DNA of 64,000 nucleotides from Olivibacter domesticus (GTDB taxonomy: Bacteria > Bacteroidota > Bacteroidia > Sphingobacteriales > Sphingobacteriaceae), in NCBI RefSeq assembly GCF_900109575.1, contig NZ_FOAF01000003.1, positions 186,001-250,000 on the forward strand, read 5' to 3'. This document shows positions 1 to 7,511 of this stretch, in pieces; the stretch's first letter is position 1; each line of letters starts with the position of its first letter. The notes under the pieces were generated by a model. That model was given only the letters and a program-made list of their open reading frames with translations, did no database searches and was not told the origin of the DNA. The position numbers and the translations under genes are program-made.

Positions 1-181
1 TAGAACCGAAATCTTCAAATTTCAAAAACCCTTTATCAGCGAGTCTTTTCATTGTTGTCGCAACAGTATTGATGTGGGGCTTTGGTTCCGGTAACTCTTC
101 GCGTACTTCTTTTGCAAAGGCTTTTTTAAGCGTCCAAACAATTTGCATTAAAGCTTCTTCTTTTTCACTCAGTCTTTTCAT
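1..181 (-). CDS. BlaI/MecI/CopY-family transcriptional repressor (5' part only)
   Basis: The first 60 codons of a gene that leaves the window on the left. The protein begins MKRLSEKEEALMQIVW and continues with a winged-helix pattern (KEVREELPEPKPHINTVATTMKRLADKGFL), which is the N-terminal DNA-binding domain of BlaI/MecI/CopY repressors. In this family the gene is usually followed by a BlaR1/MecR1-type membrane metalloprotease, which would lie outside the window. The start ATG is at 181-179. A perfect dyad (AACTAC-aata-GTAGTT, 215-230) lies 34 bp upstream and resembles the ACTACA/TGTAGT-type operators of this family, so the gene is probably autoregulated. The family call is fairly secure; the target genes are unknown. 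Confidence 0.8.
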   Translation of the reverse strand, partial: MKRLSEKEEALMQIVWTLKKAFAKEVREELPEPKPHINTVATTMKRLADKGFLKFEDFGS

Positions 182-214
182 ACAGCAATTATATAACTAT
201 TTTTGTAATTATAC

Positions 215-230
215 AACTACAATAGTAGTT
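215..230. promoter_or_regulatory. Perfect dyad upstream of the BlaI-like gene, likely its operator
   Basis: AACTAC (215-220), AATA spacer, GTAGTT (225-230). It is a perfect 6-bp inverted repeat centred about 41 bp upstream of the start codon of the divergent BlaI-like gene. BlaI/MecI operators contain TACA/TGTA dyads, so autoregulation is a reasonable inference. Confidence 0.5.
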
Positions 231-445
231 TTTATAAGGCTCGCTTGCTAACCTTTAGATAAAAAATGCTGCGATTTCCTTCCAAGAATTGGTTTTTAAT
301 CATGTAGTGGTATTTGTTATACCTTTAAAAATAGTATCATATTATAACCATTAAGTGTAGGAAAATTTAGCAGGATAAACTAATTGGAAATAATCTCTGT
401 TGCCAAAGAACGCCGGAAATAAAACGTCCTATTCTAGAAATTAAA

Positions 446-481
446 TAAGATGTGTACATCTTAATATAATTTATATCTTTG
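446..481 (+). promoter_or_regulatory. tRNA-Ser promoter with an overlapping dyad
   Basis: TATCTTTG at 474-481 matches the Bacteroidota -7 consensus TAnnTTTG and ends 5 bp before the mature tRNA. Immediately upstream is the inverted repeat TAAGATGT-GT-ACATCTTA (446-463), perfect over 8 bp per arm and placed where the -33 element should be. Whether the dyad binds a protein is not known. Confidence 0.6.
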
Positions 482-486
482 CCGCT

Positions 487-574
487 GGAAAGTTGGCAGA
501 GTGGTCGAATGCGGCGGTCTTGAAAACCGTTGTCTGTAACAGGACCGGGGGTTCGAATCCCTCACTTTCCGCCA
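487..574 (+). tRNA. tRNA-Ser(UGA)
   Basis: The acceptor arm GGAAAGT (487-493) pairs perfectly with ACTTTCC (564-570), followed by discriminator G571 and encoded CCA (572-574). The anticodon loop CTTGAAAA gives anticodon TGA (Ser, UCA codons). The T-arm carries GGTTCGAATCC, and the long variable region expected of a class II tRNA is present, giving 88 nt in total. A -7 box lies just upstream and a strong terminator just downstream, so it is a single-gene transcript. Confidence 0.95.
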
Positions 575-584
575 AAGTAATATC

Positions 585-615
585 AACCCGGCAACAGCCG
601 GGTTTTGTTGTTTTT
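585..615 (+). terminator. Rho-independent terminator of tRNA-Ser
   Basis: Stem AACCCGGC (585-592) / GCCGGGTT (597-604), loop AACA, followed by a T-rich tail (TTGTTGTTTTT). It starts 11 bp after the tRNA CCA. Confidence 0.85.
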
Positions 616-730
616 AGCCTTTTGCGAGCTTGCTCGAACAAAAGATCAGAAACAACAAAAATAACGAACGTGGTGAGCGGTTGATGTTGCTTTGAAGCCC
701 CTTTTCAGGGATCACTGAACAAAGCGAGGT

Positions 731-746
731 AATCCCTCACTTTCCG
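731..746 (+). repeat. Exact 16-bp copy of the tRNA-Ser 3' end (attachment-site-like scar)
   Basis: AATCCCTCACTTTCCG at 731-746 is identical to 556-571, the 3' half of the T-arm and acceptor stem of the tRNA-Ser gene. A short direct repeat of a tRNA 3' end is the usual footprint left by tyrosine-recombinase integration. Only 159 bp lie between the copies and they hold no integrase, so if it is a scar the element has been lost. Confidence 0.5.
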
Positions 747-826
747 ATAAACATCAGCAAGTTCGACTATCATCGGATTATTTTTTTTAATAGCGGCCTT
801 AAATAAAAATAAAGCTCTTTGTTTCG

Positions 827-1537
827 CTAAGTCCTTTTTCTAATCCATGAAATTATTGTTTCAGCGAGAACTTGCGGCTGTTCAACAGGTATCATATGCC
901 CACTATTGGATATCATTTTTAGTTCAGCATTCGGTATAGCATGATACAGTTCTTTCGTTTCGTTTAAGCTTCGCAATTGATCTTCGTCTGCACCGATAAC
1001 CAAAGTTGGGCAGTTAATGCCACCTAACCACTCCCGATCGTCTTCGCGTTGCAGCATTGATTGGCGAACAAACACATCCTTGCCAAGCCTTATTCCCATC
1101 ATTCGGATGCGCTCTAATAACGCATTGTTATTAGCCAGCCGCGGATGTAAGGAAAGTTTTATAGCCGCCTTGCTTAAACCTCCAAAAGAAGCAGAAGACA
1201 TCGCTTGTACAGCCGAGATTTTGCTTCTTCTCTGTTCAACGGTATCTGGGTGCAAGGAAGACGCTATGAGGATAAGCGCTGTTACTCTTTCGGGTGCTAT
1301 ACGTAGCATTTGTCTGGCAATATAACCACCCAGAGAAAAACCAATAAGTATGAAATGCGGAGGAGCGGAATTAAGGATGTGAGCAGCCATTTCCTGAATG
1401 GTGTTTCCATGTGTTAACGAGGCATTTATAGGTCGCCCAACTTCTCGTAGTGCCATGTCCATATCTGCCCATAATGTTTCATCCGCCATAAAGCCGGGAA
1501 CAAGTACAATATCTAAGAGACTTTCAGAGGTAATCAT
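827..1537 (-). CDS. Alpha/beta hydrolase
   Basis: A 236-residue cytoplasmic protein with no signal peptide. It has the alpha/beta hydrolase fold signature: oxyanion strand VLVPG (11-15), nucleophile elbow GFSLGG with Ser68, an acid residue in GADEDQL (Asp184 or Asp186) and the catalytic histidine in NSGHMIP (His214). Length and lid size match small esterases and haloperoxidase/MenH-like hydrolases. The substrate cannot be read from the sequence. It stands alone between the tRNA region and a cupin gene transcribed in the same direction 133 bp upstream, so co-transcription is possible but not shown. Confidence 0.85.
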   Translation of the reverse strand: MITSESLLDIVLVPGFMADETLWADMDMALREVGRPINASLTHGNTIQEMAAHILNSAPPHFILIGFSLGGYIARQMLRIAPERVTALILIASSLHPDTVEQRRSKISAVQAMSSASFGGLSKAAIKLSLHPRLANNNALLERIRMMGIRLGKDVFVRQSMLQREDDREWLGGINCPTLVIGADEDQLRSLNETKELYHAIPNAELKMISNSGHMIPVEQPQVLAETIISWIRKRT

Positions 1538-1670
1538 TTAAAATTTTATTAAACTATTGAATTAGATTTTTCAACAAAAAAAATAGGTATCGCCTAATGA
1601 TTGTAAACCGGTTATTTCCTACTATAATTTCAATGCCAAAAATCACAGCAATTTAATAGAGAAACATCAA

Positions 1671-2024
1671 TTACAATATTTCAACCTCTTGGGGTATAAC
1701 AAGCAGTATTTGGCAACCAGTATCAGTTTTTACAGCATGCTTAAAACCTGGTGGTGTATATAAATAGTCTCCTTCAGTGAGCAATGTCCCTTCGATAATG
1801 GCATTCCCTTCTAAAACAAATAATTCTTCACCACCTGGGTGGATGTGATAGGGGTAACTAGCACCAGCCTCAAACTTAAGTAAAATAGTTTTGGAGCGTT
1901 GTGTAGCTTTATCATATCGAAGCGATTTTACGAATATCCCTTCATAATGTGTCCCCTTTTCAATCAGCGGCAACCATTCAGTGCTTGTGCTTTTTACGAT
2001 GTAATCATTAATATCAGTACTCAT
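1671..2024 (-). CDS. Cupin-domain protein, ChrR-like
   Basis: A 117-residue single-domain cupin. The metal-binding motif 1 is HIHPGGEE (His60, His62, Glu66/67) and motif 2 contributes His96 (PPGFKHAV). The HxHxGGEE spacing and the closing PPGFKH fit the ChrR-type cupins that serve as zinc-binding sensor domains in anti-sigma factors, but here the N-terminal sigma-binding domain is absent, so it is a stand-alone cupin. It may bind a metal and act as a small dioxygenase, isomerase or stress-related protein. Its upstream neighbour in the same orientation is an AraC regulator (162-bp gap), a possible control link. The specific function is unknown. Confidence 0.8.
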   Translation of the reverse strand: MSTDINDYIVKSTSTEWLPLIEKGTHYEGIFVKSLRYDKATQRSKTILLKFEAGASYPYHIHPGGEELFVLEGNAIIEGTLLTEGDYLYTPPGFKHAVKTDTGCQILLVIPQEVEIL

Positions 2025-2186
2025 AATTTTTATAATTTAAGCATTCAATAAATTATTTATCGCCTATATATGGCTTGGGATGTTGCTAATAAAACGTTCG
2101 AATCTAAAAGCAATACAAACAACAATACAAAGGTGCACTGTTAGACCTGCTGAAAAAATAGATAATCTTCAAAAAAACATATAAAA

Positions 2187-2975
2187 TCAGATAGCAAACC
2201 TTTTCCTATAGTCTTTAGGCGAAAAGTCAGTATGCTTTTTAAAGAAGTTAGAAAAGTAGAAGGGATCATTAAAACCTAATTGAAATGCAATTTCTTTTAT
2301 TGGCAGATTTTGATAAATGAGCATACGCTTAGCTTCTGAAATGATAAGGCTATAAATTACATTTTGGGCTGTTTTATTAGTATGTATTTTTGATAGCTCA
2401 TTAAGGCCATATTCGGTAGTATGTAGTTTGAACGAAATTTGGGCGACAGAATAATTCGCTGAAAAATTATTTCGTACTTCTTCTAAAAAACGGAGAAATA
2501 AAGCATCGGGTTTCCATATCTTGTCACCCTTATTAATCTTTACTCTATTCATTTCAACTAACAGGAGTTGAATATAAGAACGGATTGAGATGAAGTATTG
2601 ATATGGTTTTACCAGTAATTCATTGGCTATGTTTGTTAGTAGGGCTTTGAAATTACCGGGCGGGTTTACGGTGATGATTTCATTCATCCCGAAATGACAG
2701 AACAAACCATTGTGAAAGATAAGTTCAATGTCATTATCATCCTTGCAAATAAAATCAAGAGAGAACTCCAAGACATAAATAAGGCCACTGATATCCTTAA
2801 AAAAGTGAACCTGTCCAGAAGTGATGGTAAGTACTTGATGCTGGGTGAGATAAAACTGATTTTCGTCAACCATTATTGTGGCACTACCTTTTTCACACCA
2901 AACAAGTAAGTATTTTAATACTCTTTTAGGATTTATGTAGTCTGTTAGCTTGTGTAGTCTATTCAATGCTACCAT
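2187..2975 (-). CDS. AraC-family transcriptional regulator
   Basis: 262 residues. The N-terminal part (about 1-150) looks like a cupin-type AraC ligand-binding domain, and residues about 160-262 form the double helix-turn-helix. The second HTH is clear in IKEIAFQLGFNDPFYFSNFF, followed by the family signature FSPKDYRKRF. The layout is that of Bacteroidota AraC regulators that respond to a small molecule. It is divergent from nothing obvious; the nearest possible target is the downstream cupin gene on the same strand. The ligand is unknown. Confidence 0.9.
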   Translation of the reverse strand: MVALNRLHKLTDYINPKRVLKYLLVWCEKGSATIMVDENQFYLTQHQVLTITSGQVHFFKDISGLIYVLEFSLDFICKDDNDIELIFHNGLFCHFGMNEIITVNPPGNFKALLTNIANELLVKPYQYFISIRSYIQLLLVEMNRVKINKGDKIWKPDALFLRFLEEVRNNFSANYSVAQISFKLHTTEYGLNELSKIHTNKTAQNVIYSLIISEAKRMLIYQNLPIKEIAFQLGFNDPFYFSNFFKKHTDFSPKDYRKRFAI

Positions 2976-3092
2976 TCCGAAATCAAGATTAATCAGATTC
3001 GATTTATAGTATAGATACCCAATGGCAATATATTTTTTCTATCGAAACACATAGCATGAAACCATCCTATGTGTTGACATATTCAGCATGCT

Positions 3093-3452
3093 TTAATTTG
3101 AAAGTACCTGTACAGCGAGTTCTACAGAAGGCACAAAATTGATATGTCCAACGTTGTTACTTTCATAAATAAAGTCTTTTATACTTTTTCCTAGATAGTC
3201 ATTAAAACTACCTACTAATGCAAGCCGGATGCGGTAGTTAGAAAACTTTTGAAGTATTTCACCAGCCATTCCATTCTTTAGATCAAAAAAAGCGGGCGTG
3301 ATGTTTTTCTCGTGAATGATCATTTTATCGAAGCCCAGATAATATATATTGCCCAATAAGTCCAATCCATCTTCTGCAGATTCAATTATTACCTCTTCTG
3401 AAATAATTTCTGCAATTTCTGTGTCGTTTATTCTATGTGTTTCAATTTTCAT
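3093..3452 (-). CDS. DUF4180-domain protein
   Basis: A 119-residue soluble protein that matches the DUF4180 family over its whole length: conserved blocks include GFDKMIIHEKNITPAFFDL, AGEILQKFSNYRIRLALVG and KDFIYESN. Members are small proteins of unknown biochemical role found in Bacteroidota and Firmicutes, often beside transcriptional regulators. Here it is followed (117 bp) by the AraC regulator on the same strand. Assignment to the family is confident; no function can be stated. Confidence 0.8.
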   Translation of the reverse strand: MKIETHRINDTEIAEIISEEVIIESAEDGLDLLGNIYYLGFDKMIIHEKNITPAFFDLKNGMAGEILQKFSNYRIRLALVGSFNDYLGKSIKDFIYESNNVGHINFVPSVELAVQVLSN

Positions 3453-3842
3453 GTTGCCTTGAGCGTCATTTTAATAAATGTAAGGTTCAAACTTAGATAA
3501 ATTGCTTTTTATATGCAATATAATCGCGTGGCATATAAAAGCAGTTTATTGGTTCTCTCCTCTGCCATTTGGAGCTTATTGTAATAGAGGAAATATACTA
3601 AGTTCAGAGAAGATGTTGTTTTTTGTTCTTTATTGAAAATAACGGTCCTTATTAAAATAAGCTATTTTTAATTTAGTGTAAAAAAAAAATTTAAAGTTAC
3701 GGAAAGATCGAATACAGAAACGATGTCTTCCAACAAATATATTTTAATGATATGATTCGAAATATATTTAATATTGATATTTGTGAAATATGCCTACGAT
3801 TTTAGGTGTTGATTGGGCTATAAAGAAGAGTTTATTTACTAA
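3453..3842. other. AT-rich intergenic region, nothing recognised
   Basis: A 390-bp stretch with A and T runs and no ORF that looks coding. It lies between two minus-strand genes and must contain the promoter of the DUF4180 gene on its left side, but no convincing consensus was found. Confidence 0.5.
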
Positions 3843-4433
3843 TTATTTAAATTTCACCATATAAAATTCCTTTATGAAAGCAAGTGCATACGCTCGATAA
3901 ATATCGCTTTTTTGCATAAAATTAATGTCGAAAGAAGAATCTCCTCCTTCTGTTGTTCCGTCAGGATACTCTATAAGCTGTGCACTTTCCAATGTAGAGG
4001 GTATACCCCTTTCATCCATCATTTTTACAATAACGGTTGAAGGACTAATATCGCCTTTACAAGCCATTTGATAAATAATCCATACCTCCATGACGCCATC
4101 ATTATTAAAATCTGTAAACCGAGGTTTAGCTAGGAATTTGGCTTCCACATCTACCGGACAATCCTCTACACCATCTTTAATCTCCCAAAGTGTTTGGTTA
4201 TTATCATTTCTGGTGAGTTGATGGGTCATGTGGATAAAGCTGCTGTGGGTGCCATCTTCAGATCCGGAGATCTCTCCTGAGCTGCTGAGTAATAGTATAT
4301 GATTTCCAGATTTGTCGGTATAGCTAACGGTGTCGATGCTGTGATTTATAAAGTCAGGGATAGGATGTTGTGCGGAAACGGTTCCAACAGTGCAATAGAA
4401 ACCAATAGCGAATAAAGTGATTATCTTACTCAT
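3843..4433 (-). CDS. Secreted protein, resembles the M949_RS01915 family
   Basis: 196 residues. It starts with a Sec signal peptide (MSKIITLFAIGFYCTVGTVSAQ, cleavage after the AQ region at about residue 21). The mature part has a calcium-binding-like DFNNDGVMEVW motif near residue 109, a pattern shared with VCBS/FG-GAP-type repeats, and then the CKGDISPS and EGGDSSFD blocks. These blocks recall a family of Bacteroidota secreted proteins loosely named after a Riemerella surface-polysaccharide locus (M949_RS01915). That name says little about function. No operon partner is evident. Secreted location is well supported; the family call is moderate and the role unknown. Confidence 0.6.
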   Translation of the reverse strand: MSKIITLFAIGFYCTVGTVSAQHPIPDFINHSIDTVSYTDKSGNHILLLSSSGEISGSEDGTHSSFIHMTHQLTRNDNNQTLWEIKDGVEDCPVDVEAKFLAKPRFTDFNNDGVMEVWIIYQMACKGDISPSTVIVKMMDERGIPSTLESAQLIEYPDGTTEGGDSSFDINFMQKSDIYRAYALAFIKEFYMVKFK

Positions 4434-4574
4434 TCTTTAAAAATTATTTTCAAAGGTAACGGCTTGTCTCGAATGGAAGATCACTGATTCCCGTGATTTA
4501 TCTTAAATACACTATGATTATGAATTTGAAAAAATCATGGATGGTAGCTATGGAAGAGGCAGACGCACAGTGCG

Positions 4575-5471
4575 CTATAAATAGCTTTGTAAATTACTTT
4601 TAAAAAACGCTGCACTCTCCGCTATACTCTGCATAGAATTCTTACGGAAATTACCGCCCTGCTCGAGGTAGTAGAATTCCATTCCTGCAATTTCCGTGTC
4701 AGGAAGAATTGCCGTGTAATCAATCGAGCCGTTTCCAAGTTCTGTATAGTCTTGGCTGACCTTGTCCATATCTTTTATATGCCACATCACAAAACGTTCA
4801 GGTTGTTTTCTAAAAAGTTCAGCGGGTGTACGCTTCGATGCACGCGCTACCCAGTAAAGATCTATTTGCAATTTTACCAAGTTAGGGTCTGTTTCCCCCA
4901 TGATGATATCGTAACCGATTTCGCCATCATGGTCGATAAATTCGAAGTTATGGTTATGATAGGCGAACCCTAATCCTGCTTTCTTGATCCGCTCCCCAAC
5001 AGTATTCAATTTTGATGCAAGTAGTTTAAATTTTTCGATGTCCCTATCCTTGGGATCCAGCCAGGGCCAAGTGATATATTTTTGCTTAAGCACATCTGCT
5101 CCCACGATACATTGGTCTACATAAGCGAGCAATTCAGCGTCGGGAACATTTAAATAGCGAAACAGATCATAATGGCCGCTCGTGGTGGTCAATCCATTAT
5201 CGTCCAATAATTGCTTAAAATCCTTTGCTTTTAAACCATAATAAGAAACTACCTTGGGGTCAAAGCCATAGGTCTCCGTATCTTCATAGCCAATAGACAT
5301 CACTTCTTTCAAAGTCGTAATAGGATCTTTAGCCATTGCATCGCGGATAGTGAACAATTGTAGGCCCATTTTATACCTTGGTTTAGGTGCCGCTGCTAAG
5401 GTAGTACCACCTATTAAAAATCCTGATGCAGCGATGCAGGTATGTGAGATAAAGTCCCTTCTGGTAATCAT
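4575..5471 (-). CDS. Secreted TIM-barrel protein, sugar phosphate isomerase/epimerase family
   Basis: 298 residues. The N-terminus MITRRDFISHTCIAASGFLIGGTTLAAA is a signal peptide with an RRDF element typical of Tat-exported Bacteroidota enzymes. The mature part is an AP-endonuclease-2/xylose-isomerase-like TIM barrel: KMGLQLFTIRD at strand 1, SGHYDLF, AYHNHNFEF with the metal-ligand histidine region, LQIDLYWVARA and MWHIKDMD. These motifs are characteristic of the sugar phosphate isomerase/epimerase superfamily that Bacteroidota export to the periplasm. The substrate is probably a sugar or inositol derivative, but the sequence does not tell which. Two inverted repeats lie upstream (5531-5561 and 5593-5619). 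Confidence 0.85.
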   Translation of the reverse strand: MITRRDFISHTCIAASGFLIGGTTLAAAPKPRYKMGLQLFTIRDAMAKDPITTLKEVMSIGYEDTETYGFDPKVVSYYGLKAKDFKQLLDDNGLTTTSGHYDLFRYLNVPDAELLAYVDQCIVGADVLKQKYITWPWLDPKDRDIEKFKLLASKLNTVGERIKKAGLGFAYHNHNFEFIDHDGEIGYDIIMGETDPNLVKLQIDLYWVARASKRTPAELFRKQPERFVMWHIKDMDKVSQDYTELGNGSIDYTAILPDTEIAGMEFYYLEQGGNFRKNSMQSIAESAAFFKSNLQSYL

Positions 5472-5530
5472 TTTTTATGGTTAACGAATTAAAATTATAA
5501 AAGCTAAACAAGTTAAATCTTCTTCATCCA

Positions 5531-5561
5531 CGTTTTAGCATAAAGACACCATGCTAAAACG
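5531..5561. promoter_or_regulatory. 11-bp perfect inverted repeat upstream of the isomerase-like gene
   Basis: CGTTTTAGCAT (5531-5541) and ATGCTAAAACG (5551-5561) with a 9-nt loop, 60-90 bp upstream of the start at 5471. It is either an operator or a hairpin in the 5' leader of the minus-strand transcript. There is no T-run after either arm, so terminator function is unlikely. Confidence 0.4.
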
Positions 5562-5848
5562 AAAAACGATGCTTAAATTAAGTAAAATTTGTCTAAAAAG
5601 GATTTTGTGTACTTTTTAGAAATTAAACTCCTTTTTTCAGAGATAGCAGACACATGGTATATTCACTATTAAAATAGAGGATCAAGTGCTGAAACGAATT
5701 CCATTACCGCTGTGAGAGGAAGTTTTTTCAGGGCTACGTGATAGACTCTTTTTCAAACACAATAAAGTACGCATAAGTCAGTTAATATTAATGACAAAAT
5801 TCTGACTGAAAAAAATGTTATGTACACTATAACTGTCATGCAAGATAT

Positions 5849-5856
5849 TAATTTTG
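5849..5856 (+). promoter_or_regulatory. Candidate -7 box upstream of the small membrane protein gene
   Basis: TAATTTTG fits the Bacteroidota TAnnTTTG consensus and ends 10 bp before the ATG at 5867. No clear -33 TTTG element is found at the expected distance, so confidence is limited. Confidence 0.35.
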
Positions 5857-5866
5857 AGGCCGACTT

Positions 5867-6271
5867 ATGAAAGTTGTAGTTATCTATTTTTTATTCCTCT
5901 TTTCCCTGCTTCTAAAAGCGCATGATAGTGCATATGCAGGGGTAAAATATAATAGTAGTACTTACCACTCCCAGATTCAACCTATTCAAAAGATTGCAAA
6001 ATCAAAATTAAGCAAGGTCGAACGAGGGCATATCATCAAAAAAAATACGATCTTAATTGAAGAAGAAGAATTCTTCGATATCGAAAATGAAGATGATAGT
6101 CAAGTCTTTTCCCGAAAAGATATATTGCTAGTCGATAGCTCTGTAATAATAGTCTACGGATCTATTTTATTTTGTTTATACTATTACGAAAAAAAGCGTT
6201 TACCTCTTTGTAAACATTTTTCTTACACAGCATCTTATAAGTACATTCTACAAAGAACATTAAGAATCTGA
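5867..6271 (+). CDS. Hypothetical small exported membrane protein
   Basis: 134 residues, not recognised. It has a hydrophobic N-terminal signal (about 1-25, ending near AYAG), a hydrophilic region with an acidic patch (IEEEEFFDIENEDD, about 64-77), one further transmembrane segment (about 90-107) and a basic, aromatic C-terminal tail. It therefore probably sits in the inner membrane with the acidic part in the periplasm. It lies 132 bp upstream of the RND efflux operon on the same strand, but nothing in the sequence links it to efflux. Codon composition looks normal for the region. Confidence 0.55.
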   Translation: MKVVVIYFLFLFSLLLKAHDSAYAGVKYNSSTYHSQIQPIQKIAKSKLSKVERGHIIKKNTILIEEEEFFDIENEDDSQVFSRKDILLVDSSVIIVYGSILFCLYYYEKKRLPLCKHFSYTASYKYILQRTLRI

Positions 6272-6403
6272 TTCATTAAATACGTCAGTGACAGCGTGTG
6301 GACCGTAATAATTCCCGGTTCAAACCTGTAAACTGATATCTCTTCGCATTCTACGGAATTTAGATTCCGAGTCATCAAATCATTTAATAATATTACTTAA
6401 AGC

Positions 6404-7486
6404 ATGAACAGAATACTAATGCTCATGGGTCTGTGTGGGCTATTTGCTTATACAAGCTGCACGTCCAAAAAAGAAAAAAAGGAAGAAGCCAGTAAATATA
6501 CGGCTACCAGTCCTTTAAAAATTGATACTTCATTTACTAAGGAGTATGTTTCACAGATTCGATCTGTTAGGAACATTGAAATTCGAGCGCAAGAAAAAGG
6601 CTACCTACAAAACATTTATGTAGATGAGGGCCAGTTTGTGAAAGCAGGTCAGCTGCTGTTTAAAATTATGCCGAAGATGTATGAAGCAGAATTGCTGAAG
6701 GCAGAGTCTGAAGCTAAAGCGGCAGAGATAGAGCTGCAGAATACCAAGACTTTGGTGGATAAAGATGTCGTCTCAAAAAATGAGCAAGCCATGGCACAGG
6801 CCAAACTTGAACAGGCAAAGGCCGAAGTTGCCCTCGCCAAACTCCACCTATCTTTCACCGAGATCAGGGCTCCCTTTGACGGAACTATCGACCGTATTCC
6901 ATTAAAATTAGGAAGCCTAATTGACGAAGGCGAATTACTCACGAGTCTTTCGGATAATAGTCAGATGTTCGTTTATTTTAATGTATCCGAACCTGAGTAC
7001 CTCGATTACGAAACCAATAAAAAAGGTCGTGGAAATACTAAGGTAAGCTTACTATTAGCAAACAACCAGGTATTAGCCTACAAAGGAGATGTGGAAACCG
7101 TTGAAAGTGAGTTCGACAGCGAGACTGGAAATATTGCCTTCCGAGCGCGATTTCAAAACCCAGATCGACTTTTGCGAAATGGTGAAACGGGAAAGGTGCT
7201 CATGACCGTTCCACTCAGTAAGGCATTAGTTATTCCACAGAAAGCAACCTACGAGATCCAAGATAAGCTATATGCCTTTGTAATAGACAAAAATAATGTA
7301 GTAAAATCGAGAAATATTACGATCGGTGGCGAAATCCCTGATCTGTACGTGGTAGAAAGCGGCCTTTCAGAGAGCGACAAGATATTGCTCGAAGGTGTTC
7401 AGAAAGCAAAAGATGATGAAAAGATTCATTATGAATATCAGGCACCTAACGAAGTTATTTCCCATTTACGATTGAGAACGGAATAA
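6404..7486 (+). CDS. RND efflux periplasmic adaptor subunit (membrane fusion protein)
   Basis: 360 residues. It starts with a lipoprotein signal (lipobox YTSC, Cys19), so it is anchored to the inner membrane facing the periplasm. The order of domains is a lipoyl/barrel-sandwich half (IEIRAQEKGYLQNIYVDEGQ, about 60-80), an alpha-helical hairpin rich in Ala, Glu and Lys (about 100-150), the second lipoyl half (FTEIRAPFDGTIDRI), then beta-barrel and membrane-proximal domains. This is the AcrA/MexA/HlyD-type adaptor layout. It is the first gene of a three-gene efflux operon; the pump gene follows after 25 bp. The exported compounds cannot be inferred. Confidence 0.93.
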   Translation: MNRILMLMGLCGLFAYTSCTSKKEKKEEASKYTATSPLKIDTSFTKEYVSQIRSVRNIEIRAQEKGYLQNIYVDEGQFVKAGQLLFKIMPKMYEAELLKAESEAKAAEIELQNTKTLVDKDVVSKNEQAMAQAKLEQAKAEVALAKLHLSFTEIRAPFDGTIDRIPLKLGSLIDEGELLTSLSDNSQMFVYFNVSEPEYLDYETNKKGRGNTKVSLLLANNQVLAYKGDVETVESEFDSETGNIAFRARFQNPDRLLRNGETGKVLMTVPLSKALVIPQKATYEIQDKLYAFVIDKNNVVKSRNITIGGEIPDLYVVESGLSESDKILLEGVQKAKDDEKIHYEYQAPNEVISHLRLRTE

Positions 7487-7511
7487 TAGTTTAATTAAAA
7501 AAGTACAAACT

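Larger units (their letters stand above)
182..486. other. Intergenic region between the BlaI-like gene and tRNA-Ser
   Basis: AT-rich and without a credible ORF. It holds the dyad at 215-230 next to the BlaI-like gene, and a second dyad (446-463) plus a -7 box (474-481) that belong to the tRNA promoter. Nothing else recognisable was seen in it. Confidence 0.6.
5472..5866. other. Divergent intergenic region with two perfect inverted repeats
   Basis: It separates the minus-strand isomerase-like gene from the plus-strand small membrane protein. It holds the inverted repeat CGTTTTAGCAT / ATGCTAAAACG (5531-5541 and 5551-5561, 9-nt loop), a second one CTAAAAAG / CTTTTTAG (5593-5600 and 5612-5619), and a possible -7 box TAATTTTG at 5849-5856 for the gene at 5867. 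No ORF is visible. Confidence 0.6.

Noticed and set aside
69-251. 60-aa plus-strand ORF at the left edge
   Set aside because: It is antisense to the BlaI-like gene, which has clear family sequence in the opposite strand.
493-684. 63-aa plus-strand ORF over the tRNA-Ser gene
   Set aside because: It reads through the tRNA gene and its terminator; it is a chance frame.
4575-5471. Plus-strand ORF 4752-4973 inside the isomerase-like gene
   Set aside because: Antisense shadow of a gene with clear TIM-barrel motifs.
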